A stretch of 64,000 bases of DNA from Nephrocerus scutellatus. Taxonomy: Eukaryota; Arthropoda; Insecta; Diptera; Pipunculidae. Below the pieces are notes generated by a model. It was not told the origin of the DNA and did no database searches. It worked only from the letters and a program-made list of their open reading frames with translations. Shown one piece after another: positions 11,336 to 19,877 of the stretch. Numbering within the stretch: position 1 is the first letter of the stretch; the number at the start of each line of letters is the position of its first letter. The translations under genes and the position numbers were made by a program. The DNA lies in the NCBI GenBank assembly GCA_947095585.1, contig OX352761.1, positions 85,998,419 to 86,062,418 on the forward strand. Reading direction: 5' to 3'.

Positions 11336-12129
11336 AGAACCTTTGTCACAGTCTTTAATAAATATCAGATAAGAAAACAAGCAGTAATTAAAATTTTTAA
11401 AGAATCCAACAGGCAGAAACTTTGATAATGCAAAATAGTTCTTGAGAATAAAAAACTTAACCAAAAAACTCAAAAAATGATATCACTTGACTTAGCAAGT
11501 GGATTACATCAAATCGAAATGGGTAAAAAAGATAATCAAAACACCGTATTAACGGTTGAAGGAGGACACTGCGAATTCATTCCAGAGAGTAATTGGTAAT
11601 CTACTAAAAGGGTCTTGTAGGATAAATCTGTCTCATATACCTGGAAGATATAAATCATCTTCTCAACCTTGCTGCAAGAACACCTAGAAAGTGTCAGATT
11701 ACTTTTCGAAATTCAGAAAAGCATATTTAAAAATATAAATGAATAAATGGTGATTTAAAAAAAAGAGATTGCTTTTTAGTGTATATAGGTATATGATTGA
11801 ATTGTAAAAGTTTTACTGTGAAAAGTGTAAAAGTGCGACTATCGGCGCGAGCGGAGTAACCTCTTAGCAGAGAGTCGAAATGTGGATATATGCAGGAATT
11901 CCATCTTATCCAGCAAGCAGCGCTTTAACCAAAAGAATGTAAAGACCTCCGTTGATTTTATTTGGAATTTTACCGTTTTTATACAAAAATTTTAACACTT
12001 ACATACTAGAAATAGAAATGTATGACATGAAATAAGGTTTTTACATAATAGAGTATTGTGGTCTACTTATTCTAACAATGCACTTGACCTTTATTACGAG
12101 TATCCAAATGCATTGAGTACAAATCGTAA

Positions 12130-12645
12130 AAAAACAACCCATACAATTAAAATTTTTCATGGAAATTCTCTAAAAGGAGATACATATGTGTGCAGATTTT
12201 AAACCGGGTTAATTCGGAAAAAATTAATTTTAGAGCCCCTTTACTTCTAAAATTGTACAAGCATTTTTGTCCAACGGAGATGCAGATGTCTTTAAAATTA
12301 TAAAAAATTGGGCTAATTTTAAAAATTTTTTGGGCACCCCTCGAGCATCAGGGCCCGTTCACTTCAAAAATTTTACAAAAAGTGTTGTCCATCGGAGATA
12401 CACATGTGTATAAAATTTTAAGAAAATCGGGATATTTTTTTTAAAACATTTGTTTGGGGCTGCACAACCCACCCCAAGGCCCGAGGGGCTCCAAATAGAA
12501 AGTTTTGTCATCGGAGATATGCATGTGTGCAGAGTTTCAATTAAATCGGTCTTTGGGGAGTGGGTTAAAAATTGATCGAAAGATTCCACGACAAACAAAC
12601 AAACACACGATCACGCGAAGTTAATATAGAGAATTTAAAAAATAG
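12130..12645 (-). mobile_element. Helitron-like repeat (HINE-type), copy a
   Basis: One end reads AACAACCCATACAATTAAAA followed by AATTCTCTAA. The other end reads CGAAGTTAATATAGAGAATT. Between them the unit ACACATGTGTATAAAATTTT..AAATCGGG recurs about three times with GGGCCC or GGGGCTCC blocks. The family recurs at least ten times in this window, always with these two ends. The short inverted ends (AAATTCTCTA/TAGAGAATTT) plus an internal minisatellite suggest a non-autonomous Helentron/DINE-1-like element; that class assignment is inference. Confidence 0.6.
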
Positions 12646-12905
12646 AATTTATGACTCATAAATAATATGGTTTATCGCTATGGCTTATTTCTATGTGTCA
12701 CCAGTTGGTGCACGTGCATTTGTTTACATTATTGTGCGTTGTGTAATACATAATAATGAACAAAAATACTTTGACTATTTTTGGGTGTTTAGCGTGGTGT
12801 GTGCGCTATGGTAGGTTTACACTACCTATATTATTACCTCCGAAAAAATAAAACCTAACCACATGAAATCTAAGCCGTAAAAATTTTTACCTTACCACTA
12901 TATTG
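12646..12905. repeat. AT-rich segment with a dispersed motif
   Basis: Contains ATGTGTCACCAGTTGGTGCA, which is echoed as ATGGGTCACCAAGTGGTGCA at about 56118. No gene. Probably an undefined repeat. Confidence 0.3.
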
Positions 12906-13430
12906 TACAGAAATAAATTATTTTCTCGGCTTAATTGGCTGCTATAGGACATTCATTAAAGATCTAGCCACATTAACGAAACACCTTTTACGGAATGTTT
13001 GAAAAACGCTATAACGCTATAACGTACGAAAAAGAACTATAACGCATAATTTGGGCAACAAGTATAGCCGCCAAAAATTCAAGAATACCTGGGTTTCTGA
13101 AATAGCTGAAGTCAAAACTAGTCCGATGGCGTCTCAATCATAAAGAGTATGACTATAAGATAGTATACGAACAAGTCAAAGTAAATACAAACGCAGATAC
13201 TTTACGTCGATTAAAAAACAAAAACCCAGACATTAAAAAATTCCATGTACTTAGTGGAAACGACATTGATGTTGCAAGCACAATTCATAGTAATAAATTG
13301 GACTGCGGAAGTACAATCTACATAGTCGAAATATTTTTCACAAAGTAAACTTTTTCGCACAATTTGATGCAAGGGATTCTTAAAGACATTAGACAAATAT
13401 TCGACTACCAGATGAATAAACCAAGTCTTA

Positions 13431-14495
13431 TTGCATCTTAAACGAGAATTTTATTTCCAAAATATGGAAAGTAAATTTACTCAAAGCATTCACTGCGAAA
13501 AATGCAAAATCTTCAAATACGACATGGAACCCCCTAAAACCAAATACAAAACACCTGAGACACCATTAAAACCTTTAGACATAATCAACAATATTGATCT
13601 TTACAGCATTAACAAGAAACAGATACTAACAATCATAGATAAGTTTTTAAAATTTGCTTCAGGATACACTTGCTCGCTCGCTTATGGTAGAAAAGGTGGT
13701 TTACCCCAATCAGCAATAGCTCGCCACATTGTAAATGGAATCAACGACCCGGATTTACGTAAGAAAATCTCTAATAACTACGACGAGTGCAGTGAATTAC
13801 TACGAGATATAATAAACTTCTGTGCACATAACGAAATCAAAGGACCATACGTAATAACAAAGCCGTCGAAAAATATCTCAGATATACCCAAAACATTTCA
13901 TAAAACCACCGAAAATAGAAGTCAAGGTATTAAATGCTTCAAGTGCGGCAAACTTGGACATGTTTCCATCAGATGCCCCCAACCTCAACGCAAAGAGAGA
14001 TGCAATACATGCGGCCGAACTTCTCATCAGACATCGAACTGTCCTAATAAGCAGCGTCAACCGGAATCTGTCAACGATATTAAAAGGAATGTACTTCACC
14101 TAAAAAGTGATATTGTAAAGGACAATAAAGTCAACAATCTACCCACGTCAGCATTCGTCGATCCTGGAAGCAGCCATACTTTGATACGAGAGTCTTTCAC
14201 CCACAATCTTGCTGATGTCAAAGACTGTTCAGTTACGCTGAGTGGATTTGCTGGAGGCAAGTTCATTTGTAGCAAAAAAATCGAAGCGGAAATCTATTTT
14301 GATGACACCATTTTTGAAGCGGAGTTGCTGATCGTTAACAATGACATGATAACCGAAAACGTCCTTTTAGGAAGAGACGTACTTTGTCGCCAGGGTGCTC
14401 GACTTATCATAGAAGGTGCTGAATGCCGGATGGAAAAATCCGTTAATGTTATATCGCTTAATACGCAACTTAATAAAGCTGAGCAAGTGAGTTGA
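13431..14495 (+). pseudogene. Chimeric open frame: Gypsy A integrase fused to Gypsy B Gag-protease
   Basis: This 354-codon open frame looks like one gene but is two. Codons 1 to about 79 are the integrase zinc-binding/core entry of element A (HCEKCKIF, then IIDKFLKFASGY). From about codon 82 (near 13674) it is Gag of element B: GGLPQSAIARHIVNGI, two CCHC zinc knuckles (CFKCGKLGHVSIRC and CNTCGRTSHQTSNC), and then an aspartic protease with FVDPGSSHTL in place of the usual D-S/T-G-S and LLGRDVL as the second conserved block. The frame is continuous across the junction. The Gag start of element B is missing. The D-P-G substitution suggests an inactive protease. Confidence 0.8.
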
Positions 14496-15112
14496 AATCG
14501 ATTTTAACTAACCATCGAGGGTGTTTTGCAGAAAAACTAGTCGACCTGGGAACGTGCAACCTATCGAAAATGCAGATCAAACTTTCTTCCAACATCCCGG
14601 TGAAAACCAAACCGTATCGTTTGCCGTTTGCCAGAAGACCCATAGTCACCAATATAGTCAACGAACTTTCAACAAACATCATACGTCCCTCAAATTCGCC
14701 GTACGCGTCTCCAGTTGTCTTGGTAGACAAGAAAAATGGTGAACATCGTTTGTGTGTTGACTACCGGCTGTTAAACAGCATCACAGTAAAAATTCCTTAT
14801 CCGATGCCAAATCTTGAAGAGCAGTTTGCACAGCTTTCCGGAAATAAATACTTCACGTCGCTGGACCTTCGTATGGGATATCATCAAATCGAGATTGACG
14901 AGGACTCAAAACGCTACACCGCATTTGTATCCACGGACGGGCATGTCATCATTCCAAGTAAAATAGCCGAAGAAGGTCTGCGGCGACTGGAACAGTTTTT
15001 ACGCATTCTTGGCTGGCCCAAGACTTTGCGCCGACAAGTGCCATTTCTTGGCAACACAAATTACATATTTGGGACATATTGTGAACGAGGCTGGAATAAC
15101 CCCTGGAGATGA
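14492..15112 (+). pseudogene. Gypsy B reverse transcriptase with catalytic-box deletion
   Basis: RT motifs in order: RPSNSPYASPVVLVDKKNG, HRLCVDYRLLN, YFTSLDLRMGYHQIEIDED and YTAFVSTDGH. At about 14943 the text jumps to VIIPSKIAEEGLRRLEQFL, which normally follows the YMDD loop, so about 50 residues including the FGL..P-A-F-Q block and the catalytic YMDD are gone. The downstream RT connection continues in the next frame at 15009-15275 (ITYLGHIVNEAG and RRFLGLTGFFRKFV). It cannot be active. Confidence 0.8.
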
Positions 15113-15201
15113 CAAGGTAAGCGCAATACGTAACTTTAAAATTCCGACTACTATTACCGAAGTCCGACGCTTCCTTGGATTAACCGGGTTTTTCAGAAAA
15201 T

Positions 15202-16092
15202 TTGTGGATGTGTTCTTTGATATCGAGGCCGTTAACTCAGCTGCTGCGGAAAAACGAAAAGTTCCAGTGGTCTGAAGAACAACAATGTGCTTTCACGCAG
15301 CTTATCGACCTGTTATGCAAGAAACCAGTACTTGAATTATATAACCACACCGATTACCACGAAGTACATACGGGTGCTAGCGCTGTTGGTCTCGCTGGTG
15401 TTCTTCTGCAGTCCAACAATAACAGAGATTGGAATCCCATATTTTACTATAGTCGCCACTGTACTGCTGCCGAAAGCAAGAGGCACAGTTACGAACTCGA
15501 AGTTCTCGCCGTCGTCGAGTCTCTCGAACGTTTTCGTGTTTATGTTCTTGGCAAGCCTTTCAAACTCGTCACCGATTGCGCCGCCATTGCCAAAGCCAAG
15601 GCCAATTCAGAAATTATTCCCAAGATTGCTCGCTGGTGGATCAAAATCCTCGATTATGACTTCGAAGCTGTCCATCGTCAAGGAAGCCGCATGTCCCATG
15701 TTGATGCACTTAGCAGATCTCCCGATTTACCACCAAAAGAAATCCTTCCTGGAGATGACATTTTGAAGATTAACTCTGCACAAGATGATTGGTTGTTGGC
15801 GATGCAACGACAAGATCCGTCACTAACTGAAATCATAGCCGTTTTAAATGGAGAACGTAAGTCCGAACAAGAAACTCAATTTAAAACAGATTATATCTTA
15901 CAGAATCACCGGTTGTATCGCAAAATCGAAAACACCTTAAAATTCGTTGTTCCAAGATCCGTAAGATGGAGAATTGTTCGTTCATGCCATGATGAGGTAG
16001 GCCATTTCGGTCTAGACAAAACAATCCAGCGTATTCAAACACACTTCTGGTTTCCGAAAATACGTGAAGGAGTATCTCGCCGCCTGCATTGA
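15202..16092 (+). pseudogene. Gypsy B RNase H and integrase zinc-binding region
   Basis: The frame covers the RT tail (LTQLLRKNEKFQWSEEQQ), RNase H (HTGASAVGLAGVLLQ, then KRHSYELEVLAVVESL, VTDCAAI and HVDALSR) and the integrase HHCC start (CHDEVGHFGLDKTIQ, HFWFPKIREGV). The first RNase H catalytic Asp, normally in T/H-D-A-S, is Gly here. The CxxC half of the zinc finger is in the overlapping next frame (CIECCYY, from 16064), so a frameshift lies at about 16064-16090. Confidence 0.8.
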
Positions 16093-16681
16093 GTGCTGCT
16101 ACTACAAATCTAAAGGCGGGAACCCTGAAGGGCGTCTTCATTATGGAGAAATTGAACCGGTTCCATTTCGAAAAATACACATCGATCACCTCGGTCAATT
16201 TATTCGAAGCAAACGGGGAAACATGTATGTTCTTGCAATCTCTGACGCATTCAGCAAGTTTCTCATCATAAAGGCTGTCAAAACTACAAAGACGATTCCC
16301 GTCATCAACACGCTGAATGAAATAACTACCTACTTTGGACTTCCAAAACGCATCATTACCGACAGGGGCACTGCTTTTACCTCTAAATCGGTCGAAACGT
16401 ATTGTGAACAGAACAATATTCAGCATATAAAAACAGCTGTGCGTACCCCAAGGGCCAACGGGCAGGTTGAGAGAGCCAACCACACCATTTTCACATTTGT
16501 GCGAACAACGACGAAGGAACCAAAGGATTGGGACCTAAATATACGAAATTTGCAGTGGGCTGTTAATTTTCAACGGAATTCGACGTCGGGGTTCAGTCCA
16601 AACGAACTCATCTTTGACTTCAAGCTTATCGATGTGGTACAAAATCGCCTTGTCGCCGCTATTCATGATGATATGCTGTAA
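16064..16681 (+). pseudogene. Gypsy B integrase core
   Basis: It begins with the second half of the zinc finger (CIECCYYKSKGG), followed by the D,D-35-E core. The three catalytic residues are all present: Asp in HIDHLGQF, Asp in IITDRGTAFTS and Glu in NGQVERANH. This is the best preserved part of the element. The C-terminal part passes into the frame at 16614-17084. Confidence 0.8.
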
Positions 16682-17084
16682 CGAAGATGATTTAATTAGC
16701 AATAAAAGAGCTAAAGCCGCTGAAAATATATCCGAGAGTCGCGAAAAATGGAAACAACGTTTTGATATGAATCACGCCGAACCAACTTTGTATGCTGAGG
16801 GTGACTTAGTGGTAATATCAAACGAACCATCATCTACCGGGGAATCACGAAAACTTAAGCCCAAGTATAGGGGCCCTTATCGAGTTTCCAAAGTCTTGGG
16901 TAATGACCGATTCCTGATCGAAGATATTCCTGGGATGCAAATTACTCAGAAGAAATTTTGTTCCGTATACGCCACCGACAAAATCAAACCGTGGTGTTAT
17001 CATTCCCCTGACCTGGATGAAGGTGAAGAGAAAGAGACTGATGAAGCCGAGAACGACTTCGGAGTAGGATTGGCCGAGCTGTGA
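16614..17084 (+). pseudogene. Gypsy B integrase C-terminal GPY/F domain
   Basis: After a basic linker (SREKWKQRFDMNHAE) the frame has LKPKYRGPYRVSKVLGNDRF, the GPY/F motif of Gypsy integrase C-termini, which contributes to target choice. An acidic tail (DEGEEKETDEAENDFG) precedes the stop at 17082-17084. LTR-like sequence follows directly. Confidence 0.8.
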
Positions 17085-17388
17085 CGTGTTCATTGCATTA
17101 TATCATTGATATTAATGTTCAACATGCTATCTCTTTTCTTCATCCTTCTTCATCATCATTTGTCTTGATATATATATTTTCAATAAAACGAATAACTCTG
17201 AAAAGAGAGTTCAGTTGATTTGTGACTGTAAACCGGAACAGACGTTGAATATAAAACGTAATTTAATTTTGTTTAAAGAGTATTCTTTGTTTCTTTTATA
17301 ATAGTTATCCTGACAATTATCGGAAAATAAAACGTTAATTAATTTTGTTTAAAGAGTATTCTTTGTTTTTTGGATAGTTATCCTGACA
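17085..17388 (+). mobile_element. 3' LTR-like end of Gypsy B with internal duplication
   Basis: Non-coding sequence right after the pol stop, beginning near TGTTCATTGC and ending TATCCTGACA (a TG..CA pattern). It includes an AATAAAACG polyadenylation-like signal (17182). A block of about 62 bp (ATAAAACGTAATTTAATTTT to GTTATCCTGACA) occurs twice, at about 17251-17315 and 17326-17388. With no 5' LTR here for comparison, the boundaries are tentative. Confidence 0.5.
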
Positions 17389-17409
17389 TGAGTAAATTCC
17401 TTAAATATA

Positions 17410-17900
17410 ACCAGATTTTTTTTTTTTTTTTTTATAATGTACACACGCTAAAGGGGTTTGCACCCTTATAATGCTTAGCACAGCGTGGGTGTTACGAAAT
17501 TAGGGAGAGGAAAGGATGAGATGTCTATGCACACGTGTCTTAAACGACTTCAGATCATATATATGCGGGAACACAGAATCAGGCAATTCATTCCACATAA
17601 CTATCGTGCGGCTAAAGAAGGAATCTCTGAATTGGTTAGTACGTCCGAAGATAGGCTTAATGGTGGACCCATGAGCTCGAGTTGAGGCACGGGTATTACG
17701 GATGGGTTGGAGAATGGGCGGGATGCATCTGGATATTTCTTTTGAACACCGCTTGTGGAACAAGCGATAAAACAGTGAAAGGCAGGAAATATCCTACGAT
17801 GTTCAAGCGATTCGATTGTTTTCGCGATATGTACATCACCAATAAGTTTTAACGCGCGGTTCTGAACTCTGATATCAAAGAAATGGTCAAAAAACAATAC
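17410..17900 (-). mobile_element. 5'-truncated LINE 3' end (Jockey/CR1-like family)
   Basis: Read from 17900 leftward: RALKLIGDVHIAKTIESLEH, then KPIFGRTNQFRDSFF and TIVMWNELPDSVFP, the usual C-terminus of this LINE family, then a short 3' UTR and an approximately 20-bp A-tail (T-run at 17417-17433). It is frame-shifted once, near 17700. The same 3' end is present at 10380-10660, 43590-43850 and 55150-55375. Confidence 0.75.
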
Positions 17901-17929
17901 AGAATAGAATTAAAAACTTAAACATTCAT

Positions 17930-18560
17930 AGATCCGATGTTGATGTTAAAGACAATGAAATTGTCTTCAAAAAGAAAGCTGGACGTTAATTTATTAGCCC
18001 TAGATTTTCAAACACAGAAAATTAAAAAAAAATCAAAGGAATCCCTTACAAAGCCTACTATAGTCTGTCAAGACTCTTCAGCCTACTATAGTCTGTCAAG
18101 ACTCTTCAAATACATGAATTTAACCATAACATCCAAGCTGCTGGTATATAAGACAATGGTCATACCAATACTTACATATGGATCCGAGACTTGGGTGCTT
18201 AGTAAAAAGCAAAAATCGTTTGTGAGGAAGGACGATTCCGGAGACTCTATAATGATATGATCTACGAGCTTTACCGCGATGTCGACATCGTGAAGAGAAC
18301 TAAGCTCGGTAGACTCTGGTGGGCAGGGCACCTAGCTCGCATGAGCGAAGGGGATCCTGCTCCGAAAGTCCCTTGCGGTAGGATAAACGGATTAGGATCA
18401 GCTATAAATTTCATTACAGGAAAAAGAAATTAAAATATAACAAAATAATCTATCAATTTTACTAACTAATCAACACGCAACGAACAGAAACTCCAAAATA
18501 TATCCAATCATCATCATATTTGGCTCTACAACCGGGGTCCGGTCCTGGCCTCCCGCAAAC
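17930..18560 (+). pseudogene. RTE-type LINE C-terminus fragment
   Basis: The plus strand reads [34 protein letters not shown], and after a frameshift the stretches IYELYRDVDIVKR and GRLWWAGHLARMSEG, typical of the tail of RTE-like endonuclease/RT proteins. A local 24-bp duplication (CCTACTATAGTCTGTCAAGA) occurs at 18053 and 18081. The end carries ATCATCATC and TTTGGCTCTACAACC, also found at 36413-36460 as the 3' tail of the RTE copy there. Confidence 0.65.
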
Positions 18561-18574
18561 CAATCACTTAAACA

Positions 18575-18965
18575 AAAAAACTATCCATACAAATTTTTCA
18601 TGTAAATTTTCTAATAACCAAAAGTAAACACATCAAGGCACTTCAACCAAACAACAAAACATTTCCAATCGTAAAGCAAGCAGCGCTGCCCACAGCGCAC
18701 AATGAAAACAGAACACAGTCATCATAGTATGAAATGATCTGATGTCGGGAAAAAAATTTGTATGGGAGCCCCCCGACCCGGCGGCACGATCACTCTCAAA
18801 TAAAATAAAAAATTAATAAAAAGTATTGTCACCGGAAATATACATGTGTGCAAAATTTCAGCAAAATCGGGCTTTGGGAAGTGGGTTAAAAATTGATCAC
18901 AAGATCTGACCAGCCAGCCAGTCCGCCAGCCACGGGCACGCGAAGTTAATATAGACAATTTAAAA
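18575..18965 (-). mobile_element. Helitron-like repeat (HINE-type), copy b
   Basis: Ends CATACAAATTTTTCATGTAA (left) and CGAAGTTAATATAGACAATT (right). The internal unit carries ATACATGTGTGCAAAATTTC and GGGAAGTGGGTTAAAAATTG, diagnostic of the family. It lies within downstream sequence of the NDOR1 transcription unit. Confidence 0.6.
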
Positions 18966-19129
18966 TCAAAAGACTATCGAAGAGTTTTTAAAAATACCGC
19001 AAATAATATTAAACGAAAAGAGATATTGCAAAAGAAAAACAATTCTTTAATCAGCGTCAAAAGATGTTGGCTTAATGTGTTGATGCTGCCTTAGAACACA
19101 CATTGCCACATTTCTTCCAAAATGGAGAG

Positions 19130-19313
19130 AGAGAGCTATTTGTAAGCCAACTCTGAGAAGATTGCGTAGAATTGATCCCATTTTAGATAGTCCCCATCGA
19201 ATATTAAGATTTTTACCATTGCGATCCTTAGAGAACCCGTGGGCGAGGCGTCAGTGGGTCTATGTCTATGGGTTTATTGAAAGTGGGACAGGACAACGTC
19301 TTTTGGGTCAGCT
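19130..19313 (+). mobile_element. Helitron 3'-terminal fragment
   Basis: It ends GACAACGTCTTTTGGGTCAG followed by CTAG and then T. CTAG preceded by a hairpin-capable sequence about 10 nt upstream fits the Helitron 3' end (CTRR, insertion before T). No helicase or Rep coding is visible. The 5' boundary is unknown. Confidence 0.4.
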
Positions 19314-19663
19314 AGTTTATTTATATAAAAGGAAAAATCTGTACGTAGATATTTTTTACAGGTTTGCTCAAAGTAATTCTTTTTTATGTAAACATATTAT
19401 AATAAAAATGGATGACCTACAAATATAATATTCCTCCTTATCCAATGACTCGGACTATGTTCGAAAAACAAGAATAATTTGCGTAAAAATTCAATTAAAA
19501 TCTCGAATTAAGTTTCAAAGTCCATTTAAGTTTTATTCACCTTAAAATAAGATTCGACCATTAATTTAATAGAAACTATGACAACTAAGAGTTTAAATGC
19601 GTTTGTCGATCTGTTACTGTTTTATATTGTATGTTTGTACGAGCAAAAACTACTATATATTAC

Positions 19664-19877
19664 CTTTGTGTATTTGCTTGAATGTAACAAGAGTATTTCT
19701 GTTAAATCCCAGGTTGTGCTCTGAAAAAATGTTGAAAAGTTCCTGAACCTTCTCTTCTGAATTACATGGTCTAACATTTAATATATCTCCAGGACTCCAT
19801 GTGACGTTTTGAGCTGGAAGAAACTTCAGAAGACGAACATCTTGAAAATGATCTTTAGATGTTGTTCGTTGGTTATC
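19664..19877 (-). CDS. NDOR1: NDOR1 exon 3 (start of FAD-binding domain)
   Basis: Starts DNQRTTSKDHFQDVRLL, then WSPGDILNVRPCNSEEKV, matching the family's NQR-T..HFQDVR and GD-x-x-x-x-x-P entry to the FAD domain. It ends with donor GTAATA after AAAG, phase 1. No continuation was recognised between 19660 and base 1. Confidence 0.85.

Larger units (their letters stand above)
11340..13667 (+). pseudogene. Older Gypsy element A (RT, RNase H, integrase remnants)
   Basis: Fragments in the expected pol order: RT block MISLDLASGLHQIEMGK (about 11478), a Helitron-like insertion (12130-12645), RT/RNase H connection (FIKDLATLTKHL, about 12960), RNase H end (EYDYKIVYEQVKVNTNADTL, about 13148), then the integrase zinc-binding region and core entry (LKREFYFQNM, HCEKCKIF, IIDKFLKFASGY) up to about 13667. 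Stops and deletions, including loss of the RT catalytic box, are frequent. The last part is still open and runs in frame into Gypsy element B. Confidence 0.7.
13674..17388 (+). mobile_element. Gypsy/Ty3 element B, 5'-truncated, with 3' LTR-like end
   Basis: Domain order is Gag zinc knuckles, protease, RT, RNase H, integrase, GPY/F, then a non-coding LTR-like end. This is the canonical Ty3/Gypsy order. Pol is read in at least four frames (14492-15112, 15009-15275, 15202-16092, 16064-16681, 16614-17084), and a deletion removes the RT catalytic box. The 5' LTR, leader and Gag N-terminus are absent, the sequence joining directly to element A. It is better preserved than A, so it is probably younger. 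Confidence 0.8.

Noticed and set aside
15881..16483. Minus-strand 200-codon open frame opposite the Gypsy integrase
   Set aside because: It is the antisense shadow of the well-supported integrase coding on the plus strand.
1..19650. Remaining NDOR1 exons to the left of 19664
   Set aside because: No minus-strand segment with the FAD/NADPH motifs was found by reading. They may be beyond the window or missed because of short exons; not annotated.
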